Part shown: positions 5,710 to 12,754 of the stretch, one piece after another
Position numbering within the stretch: position 1 is the first letter of the stretch
Layout of the letters: each line of letters begins with the position of its first letter
Assembly (NCBI GenBank): GCA_964422205.1
Contig: CAYRAI010000051.1
Location: 1 to 12,754 of the forward strand
Direction of reading: 5' to 3'
DNA length: 12,754 nucleotides
From: CAZNYN01 sp964422205
GTDB lineage: Bacteria; Synergistota; Synergistia; Synergistales; Synergistaceae
Made by a program: the position numbers and the translations under genes
The notes under the pieces: generated by a model
The model's database searches: none
Told to the model about the DNA's origin: nothing
Seen by the model: only the letters and a program-made list of their open reading frames with translations

Positions 5710-6288
5710 ATGAAGGCTACAATGCAGGATGTCGCAAAAGAGGCTGGAGTTGACAAGGCTACAGTCAGCAGAGTTTTAAAAGGCGATCACAGAATTTCCG
5801 AAAAGACAAGAATAAAAGTCATTGCCGCAGTTCACAGTCTCAATTACAGATTGGATAGAAACGCTCAAAACCTTTCCACAAATAAAAGCGGGTTCATCGG
5901 AGTTGTACTAAAAGAATTGAATCTCTCGTGGGTTGCATCTTTTATTGCGGGACTTGACCGATCCATAGCCAACACCGATTATGATATCCTTATAAAGTGT
6001 ACTGACGGAGATTCACGCCGTGCTGTAAGGGAGTTCGGCAAAATGAACGACCGATGTGTGGAGGGGCTTATATGGGGAGACCCAGTTAATTTTCCTGAAG
6101 AGATTTCTATCCCAACCGTAACTTTAGGCTTTAAGAGAGAGGGTTCGATAGCTATTCTTTCGGATGACGGTGTTTTTGCTCCGACATTTGAGACTGGAGC
6201 TTTGGCGGGACGTATTATTATACGAGCCGTGACAGGCAAGGCCGTACCTATGCGCGAAGTTATTATTAAGGGTGCTGATGATGCATGA
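5710..6288 (+). CDS. Shortened LacI-family transcriptional regulator
   Basis: This is a DNA-binding regulator, probably acting on its own operon. The N-terminal helix-turn-helix (about 4-24, with VDKATVSRVLKG) and the hinge segment (about 46-60) are well conserved, followed by IGVV (63-66) and the first half of the periplasmic-binding-protein-like domain up to IPTVTLG (134-140). The protein is only 192 aa, against about 330-345 for the family. After about residue 145 it appears to jump to the family's C-terminal strand and helix region (GALAGRIII, 163-171), so most of the C-terminal ligand-binding subdomain seems absent. The reading frame is intact, so a working compact form is possible. Start: AAGGTGA (5699-5705) precedes ATG at 4 nt. 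Its stop overlaps the next gene's ATG (ATGA). Confidence 0.85.
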   Translation: MKATMQDVAKEAGVDKATVSRVLKGDHRISEKTRIKVIAAVHSLNYRLDRNAQNLSTNKSGFIGVVLKELNLSWVASFIAGLDRSIANTDYDILIKCTDGDSRRAVREFGKMNDRCVEGLIWGDPVNFPEEISIPTVTLGFKREGSIAILSDDGVFAPTFETGALAGRIIIRAVTGKAVPMREVIIKGADDA

Positions 6289-7970
6289 GTTTAGCAAAAT
6301 TTAATAGAGTTTTTTTAACAGTTTCAGCCTTCATTCTTATATCGGCTTCGTCTCTTTGCGCCGAAGAAGTCCTTGATCCGTCATCTGTTTATGGCCCCCG
6401 CATAGAGAAGCTATGCATGGTTATTGTAAGAAATTCTGACTCTCAAGTGCTTGCCGCAGAACGCGGAAACGTAGATATAGTAAGCGAACTTGCACGTCCC
6501 TCCGACATAGAAAGACTCAGCCGCAGCTCCAAACTCAATATGTCACTTGCAAGAGGTTTTCATGCCTTTTTCCTCCTTTTAAACAATACCGCTGTGCCGT
6601 GGAATGACAAATATGTGCGTCAGGCGGCGGCTGAGGCGATAGACAGAAACAATATTGTCAGAACAATATACTCCGGATATTGTGAACCGATAAACAGCTG
6701 GCTGCCGCCTGTATCACCTTGGGCTCTGCCGGAAAGTACAAAGACTATTTTTGACAGAGAGAGTTCCCGCAAAAAATTAAAATCCCGCGGCTATTCCTGG
6801 AATTTGGCTGGATTGCTTATAGCACCAGACGGAAAAGCTGTACCGAATATAAAATTATTGACACCTTTGGCTCATGTTGCTCCAACAACTGCCGAAATGG
6901 CCGAGCAGGTCGCAGACTCTTTGCGTGCCGTGGGGTTTCCTGTGGACGTCGAACCTATGGATTTTTCCGCAATGATTTCAAAGCTTGACCGCAAAGACTA
7001 TTCGATGGCGGTGCTTGCTTGGAGCATGGGGCGCAATCCCGACTCGCTTTACTCTTTCTACCACAGCTCTATGATTGCGGATGGCGGATATAATATGACT
7101 GCGACAAGGGACAAAGTACTTGACTCCGCTCTTGATAACCTCCGCTTTGCAAAGGACAAAAAAGAAGCTGAGTCAGCGTCATTAAAAGTTCAGCACCTGC
7201 TTGCCGATATAATGCCCTCAGTGCCTATATACAGCCGCTTTTCCGTAGCTGCCGTATCACGCTCGTGGAAGAATATCCTTACAACTGATAAAATAACTGC
7301 GGACAATATATGGTCTTTTCTGATGGCTGAGCCTAAAGACGGGCAGATGCGCCCAATGAACATTGTGCTAGCCGAAGAGCCGAGAAACCTAAATCCTCTC
7401 TCGGCGAGCAGCGCTTATTCATGGCAGGTATTGGGAATGATATACGAAAGCATGATAGCGACAAATCCTTTCACTCTTGAAGATATGCCTGGGCTTGTGA
7501 GCAGTTGGAACGTCAAAAATTGCGGAACAGGAAAAGATATCCATACCGAGCTTGTTTTTAACTTCATTTCCGGGCTAAAATGGAACGACGGCTCTCCTCT
7601 CGGAGCTGCCGACATGAAAGCCACCATAGATTTTTTGCGCAAAAATAAAATTCCACGCTACTTTGACTCAGTGAAGGATGTAGCATCTGTTTCAGTCTCG
7701 GGAAACACCTTAACAGTAAAAATGAAGGGAGTAAGCTACTGGTATCTTGACAACATAGGCGGAATCCCATGCCTGCCGCGTAAAGTGCTTGACAAAGTCA
7801 GAGATTGGCAGAACTGGAATCCTATGGACAGGAAAGATAAATCAGGCCCTTACGGCCTCGTGGGATGCGGCCCATTTGTGCTTGATGAATACAGAGCCGG
7901 GGAATATGTGATGATGAAAAAAAACCCTCATTACAGAATGCTTAAGAATAAGAAGGATGATGTAAAGTGA
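6285..7970 (+). CDS. Family 5 solute-binding protein with halves in permuted order
   Basis: This is the likely exported binding component of the ABC importer, 561 aa. A basic N-terminus and hydrophobic segment (about 4-24) form a signal peptide, possibly cut after LCA (24-26); no clear lipobox is seen. Residues about 38-345 resemble the second half of DppA/OppA-type proteins: GNVDI (61-65), the stretch around VRQAAAEAIDR (111-121) and the WSMGRNPDS region (246-254). Residues about 357-550 resemble the first half: PRNLNPL (366-372), LGMIYESM (383-390), GLKWNDGSPL (430-439), GPFVLDEY (529-536) and KKNPHY (545-550), where the second half normally follows. The total length equals one full protein, suggesting circular permutation. 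It overlaps its neighbours by 4 nt on both sides. The substrate is unknown. Confidence 0.82.
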   Translation: MSLAKFNRVFLTVSAFILISASSLCAEEVLDPSSVYGPRIEKLCMVIVRNSDSQVLAAERGNVDIVSELARPSDIERLSRSSKLNMSLARGFHAFFLLLNNTAVPWNDKYVRQAAAEAIDRNNIVRTIYSGYCEPINSWLPPVSPWALPESTKTIFDRESSRKKLKSRGYSWNLAGLLIAPDGKAVPNIKLLTPLAHVAPTTAEMAEQVADSLRAVGFPVDVEPMDFSAMISKLDRKDYSMAVLAWSMGRNPDSLYSFYHSSMIADGGYNMTATRDKVLDSALDNLRFAKDKKEAESASLKVQHLLADIMPSVPIYSRFSVAAVSRSWKNILTTDKITADNIWSFLMAEPKDGQMRPMNIVLAEEPRNLNPLSASSAYSWQVLGMIYESMIATNPFTLEDMPGLVSSWNVKNCGTGKDIHTELVFNFISGLKWNDGSPLGAADMKATIDFLRKNKIPRYFDSVKDVASVSVSGNTLTVKMKGVSYWYLDNIGGIPCLPRKVLDKVRDWQNWNPMDRKDKSGPYGLVGCGPFVLDEYRAGEYVMMKKNPHYRMLKNKKDDVK

Positions 7971-8944
7971 ACCGCTCTTGGTTTTTAAAGCGCCTTCTTT
8001 CTTCCTTGTGCGTACTTGCAGCAGTGCTGGTGCTGAACTTTGTCCTCTTCAGAGTAATGCCAGGCGATGCCGTCAGCACTATTATAGACCCTAATTTTTC
8101 ACCGGAAGCAAAAGACCGCCTCCGCGAGCTCTACGGCCTCGACAAGCCTTTGCTGGAACAATTTTTTCTCTACATAAAGCAGATGCTGACCTTCAGCTTC
8201 GGACTATCCTTCCTAAGCAGAAAGCCTGTGTGGGACGAACTTTTGTCGCGCCTTCCCTCAACTCTTGTTCTCATGTCTCTTTCCATGATCTTCTCGGCAG
8301 CTCTAGGAATATGGCTTGGAATAAAAGCGGCGCTTAACAGAGGAAAATTTGCCGAAAGACTTGTGCTGAGAGCGGGAGCAGTAACATCATCTTTCCCAGG
8401 ATTTTTTGTACAGCTTGTCCTTTTGATGCTTTTTGCAAGAACATTTGCCGTTTTTCCTCTGAGAGGGAGTTTGTCTGTTCCGCCTCCGACAGAGTTTTTG
8501 CCTCTCATGGCTGACTATGCGAAGCACCTTGCTCTGCCTGTAATATCACTCACCATAATGGGATTCGGAGGCTGGGCTCTTTATGTGCGCAATTTGATGG
8601 TTAGGGCTCTGGGGGAGGATTTTGTACTTATGGCAAGAGCGAGAGGATTATCCTCATCTCGCGTAGTCTACGGCCATGCTTTTCGCACCATACTTCCGCC
8701 GATTGTGACGATACTTCTTATGTCTCTCCCTGGTCTGGTATCTGGTGCCGTTATCACAGAGTCAGTATTCTCCCTTTACGGAGTCGGAACATTCCTTTTA
8801 GAATCCGTTTCGGGGCATGACTATCCCTCCGCAGGAGCGGCTTTTTATCTTTTAGCTCTTATGACAGTATTCTGCAATTTTGCGGCAGACGTCGCCTACG
8901 GCTTTGTCGATCCAAGAGTTAGAATTGAAGGTAAAAATGAATGA
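7967..8944 (+). CDS. dppB: ABC importer permease, DppB/OppB/NikB family
   Basis: This inner-membrane permease of 325 aa has the usual family length, with about six hydrophobic segments. TM1 (about 8-29) is followed by the family marker FRVMPGDA (28-35). The cytoplasmic coupling loop that contacts the ATPase includes ARARGLSSSRVVYGHAFR (223-240). The C-terminal ESVFSLYGVG (265-274) and FVDPRVR (313-319) are also typical. The start is GTG at 7967, overlapping the binding-protein stop (GTGA), with AAGGA (7953-7957) 9 nt upstream. The symbol is family-level only; peptide, nickel or other ligands are possible. Confidence 0.92.
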   Translation: MNRSWFLKRLLSSLCVLAAVLVLNFVLFRVMPGDAVSTIIDPNFSPEAKDRLRELYGLDKPLLEQFFLYIKQMLTFSFGLSFLSRKPVWDELLSRLPSTLVLMSLSMIFSAALGIWLGIKAALNRGKFAERLVLRAGAVTSSFPGFFVQLVLLMLFARTFAVFPLRGSLSVPPPTEFLPLMADYAKHLALPVISLTIMGFGGWALYVRNLMVRALGEDFVLMARARGLSSSRVVYGHAFRTILPPIVTILLMSLPGLVSGAVITESVFSLYGVGTFLLESVSGHDYPSAGAAFYLLALMTVFCNFAADVAYGFVDPRVRIEGKNE

Positions 8945-10122
8945 AGAATATATTAAAGCGTAAAAGCGCAATAGTCTTTATTCTTATAGTCTTTGCAGGA
9001 ATATTCGCCCCTCTTATCACACCGGGCCTTCCTGCTGACGTAGTCGGAGCTCCATTTGCGCGCCCGATATGGTGGAACAGATCATTGTCGTCTTTTGAAG
9101 AATACAAATTCTCATCAGACGGGCTCTCCTTTGTAAGACACTGCGGCCCTCCCGCAATATTTGCGCTTAGCGGGACAGTAAAAGCCTCTCCCGATGCAAA
9201 TGTAAAAATAGTATGGAACTCTCCTTCCGGAAGTGCAGAGCTTCTGTCTCTCAAAGGACAATCCGTCTATTACATAAATCTTGATGCGCGCGACATGATT
9301 TTCAAACAATCGATAGGAGTGCCGTTAATAGGCAGTGCTATAGACCACCTCTTCCCCTCCGAAGGCTCTTACGGAATAAAAGTTGAACAAGCTCAAAGCG
9401 CCGACTTAACTCTCTCCCTTCCAGGCATGAGGTGCGGACTTTTGGGAACAGATCAAAGAGGCAGAGATGTATTCACTCTTTTAATTTACGGAATTAGAAC
9501 CTCTCTTACAGTAGGTATAGCGGCAACAATAATAGCAAGTGTGCTGGGACTCGGTTTTGGCCTGACAGCAGGCTATATAGGAGGGATTACCGACGTACTT
9601 ATCATGAGGGCTGTCGATATACTTCTTTCCATACCTACATTACCTATCTTGATGGTGCTGGCGGGAATATGGGGTAAGGGGCTTTGGCAGCTTGTACTGA
9701 TACTCTCTATATTTTCATGGATGGGAACGGCACGCTCTGTACGCTCACTGGTGCTTACTGTCCGCGAAAGTCCGTGGGTAGAGGGACTCAAAGCACTCGG
9801 AGCCAAAAGAAGCTACATCTTGTGCAGACACCTCTTGCCGGAAACTGCTCCCATACTGCTTGCAAACCTTGCTCTGGGAGTTCCCGGAGCGATACTTTCC
9901 GAAGCGGGACTGGCCTTTCTCGGCCTCTCTGACCCCAGGCTGATATCATGGGGCAGAATGCTTCACGAGGCTCACTCCTTCGGTGCCTTTACCGAGGGGG
10001 CATGGTGGCTGCTTCTGCCTCCCGGCATAGGTATTGTCACAATATGCCTTATATTTTTGGACATGGGACGTTGCCTTGAAGAGCGCATAGACCCGAGGCT
10101 CGGAGGAAACAACAATGCTTAA
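8941..10122 (+). CDS. dppC: ABC importer permease, DppC/OppC/NikC family, with a large extracytoplasmic insert
   Basis: This second permease subunit has 393 aa, about 100 more than usual. TM1 (about 8-27) is followed by some 135 residues of polar, beta-strand-like sequence (about 30-165, beginning near RPIWWN, 41-46). The standard core then resumes at LLGTDQRGRD (167-176). The coupling loop lies around EGLKALGAKRSYILCRHLLP (281-300), and EAGLAFLGLSDP (321-332) is the family's conserved late segment. By membrane topology the insert should face outside, where it could touch the binding protein. ATG overlaps the preceding stop by 4 nt, and the end overlaps the next gene by 8 nt. Confidence 0.9.
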   Translation: MKNILKRKSAIVFILIVFAGIFAPLITPGLPADVVGAPFARPIWWNRSLSSFEEYKFSSDGLSFVRHCGPPAIFALSGTVKASPDANVKIVWNSPSGSAELLSLKGQSVYYINLDARDMIFKQSIGVPLIGSAIDHLFPSEGSYGIKVEQAQSADLTLSLPGMRCGLLGTDQRGRDVFTLLIYGIRTSLTVGIAATIIASVLGLGFGLTAGYIGGITDVLIMRAVDILLSIPTLPILMVLAGIWGKGLWQLVLILSIFSWMGTARSVRSLVLTVRESPWVEGLKALGAKRSYILCRHLLPETAPILLANLALGVPGAILSEAGLAFLGLSDPRLISWGRMLHEAHSFGAFTEGAWWLLLPPGIGIVTICLIFLDMGRCLEERIDPRLGGNNNA

Positions 10123-10870
10123 AATTGAAAACCTGAGCGTAGCATATGCTAAATCAGAACGAAATGCCGTCTGCGAAGCGTCATTCCGACTGGAAAAAGG
10201 CAGTTTTACCGCTCTTGTTGGAGAATCCGGCAGCGGAAAAAGCACAATAGTCTCCGCAGCATTGGGGCTTCTCCCCAGCTCATCACGCGTGAGCGGAAGT
10301 ATAATATGGAAAGGTGTCAACCTTGCCGCCATTGATGAGACAGATTTTAGAAAATACAGATGGAAAGAGCTTGCTCTCGTCCCGCAGGGAGCGCTTAATT
10401 CGTTTACTCCGGTTATCACAATCGGCGCTCATATAGCGGAAGTCCTAGACGTTCATCTTGGAATAAAAGGCAAAGAAGCCGAAAACAAAATAGCGTCACT
10501 GCTTGAAGAAGTATCACTGCCCAAAGAGAGTGCTAAAAAATACCCCCATGAACTCTCGGGGGGACAGAAACAAAGAGCGGCTATCGCCCTGGCTCTTGCC
10601 TGTTCGCCAGAACTCCTGTTTGCTGACGAGCCTACCACAGCTTTGGACGTAGTAACTCAAGCCTCTGTGCTGAAGCTCCTTAAAAAGCTGAGAACGGAAA
10701 AAGCACTCACGATCCTTTTTGTTACACATGACCTTCCTATGGCTGCGTCATTATGCGACCATATTATAGTAATGAAGAACGGCTGCATTGTCGAATCCGG
10801 AACACCGCGGCAAATAATAGAAAATCCTCAAAACGAACACACAAAGTCGCTTGTTGCCGCGATGCTGTAA
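10115..10870 (+). CDS. ABC transporter ATP-binding protein, DppD/OppD/NikD family
   Basis: This is the first of two ATPases that drive the importer from the cytoplasmic side. All motifs are present: Walker A GESGSGKST (36-44), Q-loop Gln91, signature LSGGQ (147-151), Walker B LLFADEP (167-173) and switch His205. At 251 aa it lacks the C-terminal extension of about 70 residues found in OppD/DppD and is nearer NikD in size. Start: GGAGG (10102-10106) precedes ATG at 8 nt, inside the end of the permease gene. Confidence 0.93.
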   Translation: MLKIENLSVAYAKSERNAVCEASFRLEKGSFTALVGESGSGKSTIVSAALGLLPSSSRVSGSIIWKGVNLAAIDETDFRKYRWKELALVPQGALNSFTPVITIGAHIAEVLDVHLGIKGKEAENKIASLLEEVSLPKESAKKYPHELSGGQKQRAAIALALACSPELLFADEPTTALDVVTQASVLKLLKKLRTEKALTILFVTHDLPMAASLCDHIIVMKNGCIVESGTPRQIIENPQNEHTKSLVAAML

Positions 10871-10882
10871 TGGGGCTTAAAA

Positions 10883-11680
10883 ATGGAAAAGATAATTTTA
10901 GACATTGAGAACGCTGTCATCAGCTTTAAATCCAAAAAGGGCGAACTGTGCAATGCGGTCAATAATGTATCAGCAAAACTTCGTTCAGGTGAAAGGCTTG
11001 CAATAGTAGGGGAGTCCGGAAGCGGAAAGACCACCCTCATGCGTGCCGTTCTTGGTCTTATTCCTCTCACATCGGGATCTATCATGCTCTTTGGTCGTGA
11101 CATATCCTCTCTTTCAAACGATGAACTCAACAAAATAAGAAGGAAGTGCGGGTACATACCTCAAGACCCGTACGGAGCCATACCTCCGGGGTTATCCGTA
11201 ATAGAAGCTGTTACAGAGCCTGCCCGCATAGCCTCACTCTCAGCTTCAAAGACGGAGATTTTAGAGCGTGCAAAATCACTTCTTGCCGAACTCAAACTCA
11301 AAGATGAACGTATACTATCTTCCAGAGCGGTAGGACTTTCGGGCGGGCAGAGACAGAGAGTCGGAATAGCAAGAGCTCTTATGCTAGCGCCAAAACTTCT
11401 GCTCTGCGACGAACCCACTTCGATGCAGGATGTATCTACAAGAGGCGAAATAACAGACGTATTCGCTCATAACGTTAAAAATGGAATGTCTATGATATTC
11501 GTAACCCACGACCTGCTCCTTGCGGGAAAAAGCGCGGACAGAATCATTGTTATGAAAGACGGATGTATCTGTGAAGAAGGAGCATCAAATGACATATTGA
11601 ATAATCCTCAGAACAAATACACAAAATTATTGCTTGATTCAGTGCCAAAATTTAAAACAACAGAAGAAAAAGATTCTTAG
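10883..11680 (+). CDS. ABC transporter ATP-binding protein, DppF/OppF/NikE family
   Basis: This second ATPase, 265 aa, should pair with the previous one as a heterodimer. It has Walker A GESGSGKTT (43-51), Q-loop Gln94 in YIPQDPYGA, signature LSGGQ (152-156), Walker B LLLCDEP (172-178) and switch His209. The D-loop reads SMQDVS (180-185), where SALD is commoner. As in its partner, the OppF-type C-terminal extension is missing. It begins 12 nt after the previous stop with only a weak G-rich ribosome site, so coupling to upstream translation is likely. Confidence 0.93.
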   Translation: MEKIILDIENAVISFKSKKGELCNAVNNVSAKLRSGERLAIVGESGSGKTTLMRAVLGLIPLTSGSIMLFGRDISSLSNDELNKIRRKCGYIPQDPYGAIPPGLSVIEAVTEPARIASLSASKTEILERAKSLLAELKLKDERILSSRAVGLSGGQRQRVGIARALMLAPKLLLCDEPTSMQDVSTRGEITDVFAHNVKNGMSMIFVTHDLLLAGKSADRIIVMKDGCICEEGASNDILNNPQNKYTKLLLDSVPKFKTTEEKDS

Positions 11681-11702
11681 CTAATATTTGGGGGTTGTTA
11701 AA

Positions 11703-12644
11703 ATGTTTGACTGCGGAGACGGAATTTACGGAATTGACACTTTCTATGAGCGGGAGGGATGCACATCTGTTTACATAATTTGCAGCGGCGGAAGGTGCGG
11801 AATCATCGAAAGCGCCGCAAACTCCTCCTTGCCCCATCTTCTCTCGGCTCTTGAGGAACTCAATGTTGGCTATGCCGATGTAGACTTTCTCGCTTTAACT
11901 CACGTCCACCTAGACCATGCCGGCGGTGCTGGTTCATACATGCAAAAATTCCCCAACGCCAAACTGATAGTACATCCGAGGGGAGCAAAACACATGGCAG
12001 ACCCCACGGCTCTTATTGAAGGTGTGTGCGAAGTTTACGGTAAGTCTGAGACTGAACGCATGTACGGTGAAATAATCCCAGTTGATAAGGAAAGAATAAT
12101 CAGCGCCGGTGACGGTTATGTCTTTCACATCGGAGAGAAAAAAATCATAACTTTGGAAACCCCCGGGCACGCTAAACACCATAACTCCTACTATGACGAG
12201 AGCGACTCGGTAATATTTTCCGGAGACGCCTTCGGCGTATCATACTCGGAAATGCAGACAGAAAAAGGTCGCTGGGCAATACCTACAACATCACCGGTAC
12301 AATTTAGCCCCGAAGATATGGTCAGCTCAATAAACAGAATGCTCGCACTAAATCCAAAAAAAATTCTGCTTACCCACTTCGGAGAAGTAAGCAATATAGG
12401 TGAAGCCGCGGAAGAACTTTGCTCCACAGTCCAAGAATACACAAAAATAGCGGAAGACGCACAGGGCGGCTTCAAGATGATAAAAGAAAACGTGAAAAAA
12501 CTTCACACAGATATGTGCAGAAAACACAACATATCTAACCCTGAATATTACACAGACAGCATCCTCTCCACAGACACAGAACTAAATTCCCAAGGCCTGG
12601 CCTGCTGGTACGAGTACCGCCATAAAGACAGAAAAGACAAGTAA
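11703..12644 (+). CDS. Metallo-beta-lactamase-fold hydrolase
   Basis: This is a 313-aa metal-dependent hydrolase with no signal peptide, so probably cytoplasmic. Metal ligands are visible: THVHLDH (66-72, giving H67, H69, D71, H72), H156 in TPGH, D175 in SGDAF and H225 in LLTHFG, fitting a two-metal site. The C-terminal helical part ends with an LNSQGLACW segment, seen in many stand-alone hydrolases of this fold. The ATG at 11703 is preferred: GGGGG (11690-11694) stands 8 nt before it, whereas the in-frame TTG at 11688 overlaps that site. It begins 22 nt after the ATPase stop, so it is probably the last gene of the transporter operon and may process the imported compound. Lactonase, esterase or thioesterase activities are all possible. 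Confidence 0.88.
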   Translation: MFDCGDGIYGIDTFYEREGCTSVYIICSGGRCGIIESAANSSLPHLLSALEELNVGYADVDFLALTHVHLDHAGGAGSYMQKFPNAKLIVHPRGAKHMADPTALIEGVCEVYGKSETERMYGEIIPVDKERIISAGDGYVFHIGEKKIITLETPGHAKHHNSYYDESDSVIFSGDAFGVSYSEMQTEKGRWAIPTTSPVQFSPEDMVSSINRMLALNPKKILLTHFGEVSNIGEAAEELCSTVQEYTKIAEDAQGGFKMIKENVKKLHTDMCRKHNISNPEYYTDSILSTDTELNSQGLACWYEYRHKDRKDK

Positions 12645-12754
12645 ATATTCCGCTGTAAACAAGAATGTAACAGAGTTTTAGACTTATTCCCTAATGCAAT
12701 TAGACCTTATCCGCGCGTGGTTCTTCCAGTGTCTTACGCGGGGGATAGATATAT
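12645..12754. other. Non-coding tail of the window
   Basis: No gene is seen in these 110 bases. A short inverted repeat (12711-12715 with 12737-12741, enclosing 12718-12720 with 12726-12728) could form a hairpin, but no T tract follows on the plus strand. The terminator of the transporter operon is therefore not identified. Confidence 0.5.

Noticed and set aside
11688..11702. In-frame TTG start for the metallo-hydrolase
   Set aside because: It overlaps the G-rich ribosome site; the ATG at 11703 is correctly spaced from it and begins where the family does.
12711..12741. GC-rich inverted repeat as terminator of the transporter operon
   Set aside because: The stem is short and interrupted and is followed by GGGATAGATATAT, not a T tract.
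1..12754. CRISPR arrays, tRNA or rRNA genes, insertion sequences
   Set aside because: No regularly spaced repeats, cloverleaf-like segments, rRNA signatures, transposase motifs or target duplications were noticed on reading.

Overview
The window looks like chromosomal DNA of a strictly anaerobic, amino-acid-fermenting bacterium. A ferredoxin-dependent 2-oxoacid oxidoreductase, a peptide-type ABC importer and moderate GC content fit the Synergistota best. That assignment rests on the general look of the proteins and was not checked by any search.

Layout. (1) 1-2091, minus strand: a DeaD/CsdA-type RNA helicase with its own terminator, promoter and a leader of about 190 nt that can form several hairpins. 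(2) 2092-2294: AT-rich divergent intergenic DNA with palindromes and no gene. (3) 2295-5617, plus strand: a sigma70-type promoter, a 25-codon leader peptide with five consecutive isoleucine codons, mutually exclusive antiterminator and terminator hairpins, then four tightly coupled genes for the gamma, delta, alpha and beta subunits of a 2-oxoacid:ferredoxin oxidoreductase, closed by a terminator. (4) 5644-12644, plus strand: a second operon with a promoter and LacI-type operator, a shortened LacI-family regulator, a substrate-binding protein whose two halves are in reversed order, two permeases, two ABC ATPases and a metallo-beta-lactamase-fold hydrolase. (5) 12645-12754: non-coding tail with no clear element.

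How they work together. The isoleucine leader implies that the oxidoreductase is switched on when charged tRNA-Ile is scarce. This suggests a biosynthetic, reductive carboxylation role that makes the 2-oxoacid precursor of isoleucine, rather than only oxidative amino-acid breakdown. The second operon is a complete importer of the Dpp/Opp/Nik class with its own regulator and a likely cytoplasmic hydrolase. Its substrate cannot be read from the sequence.

The two strongest points are the isoleucine attenuator in front of a ferredoxin oxidoreductase operon and the apparently circularly permuted solute-binding protein. The neighbouring regulator also has a rearranged architecture: it seems to lack one subdomain of its ligand-binding domain.
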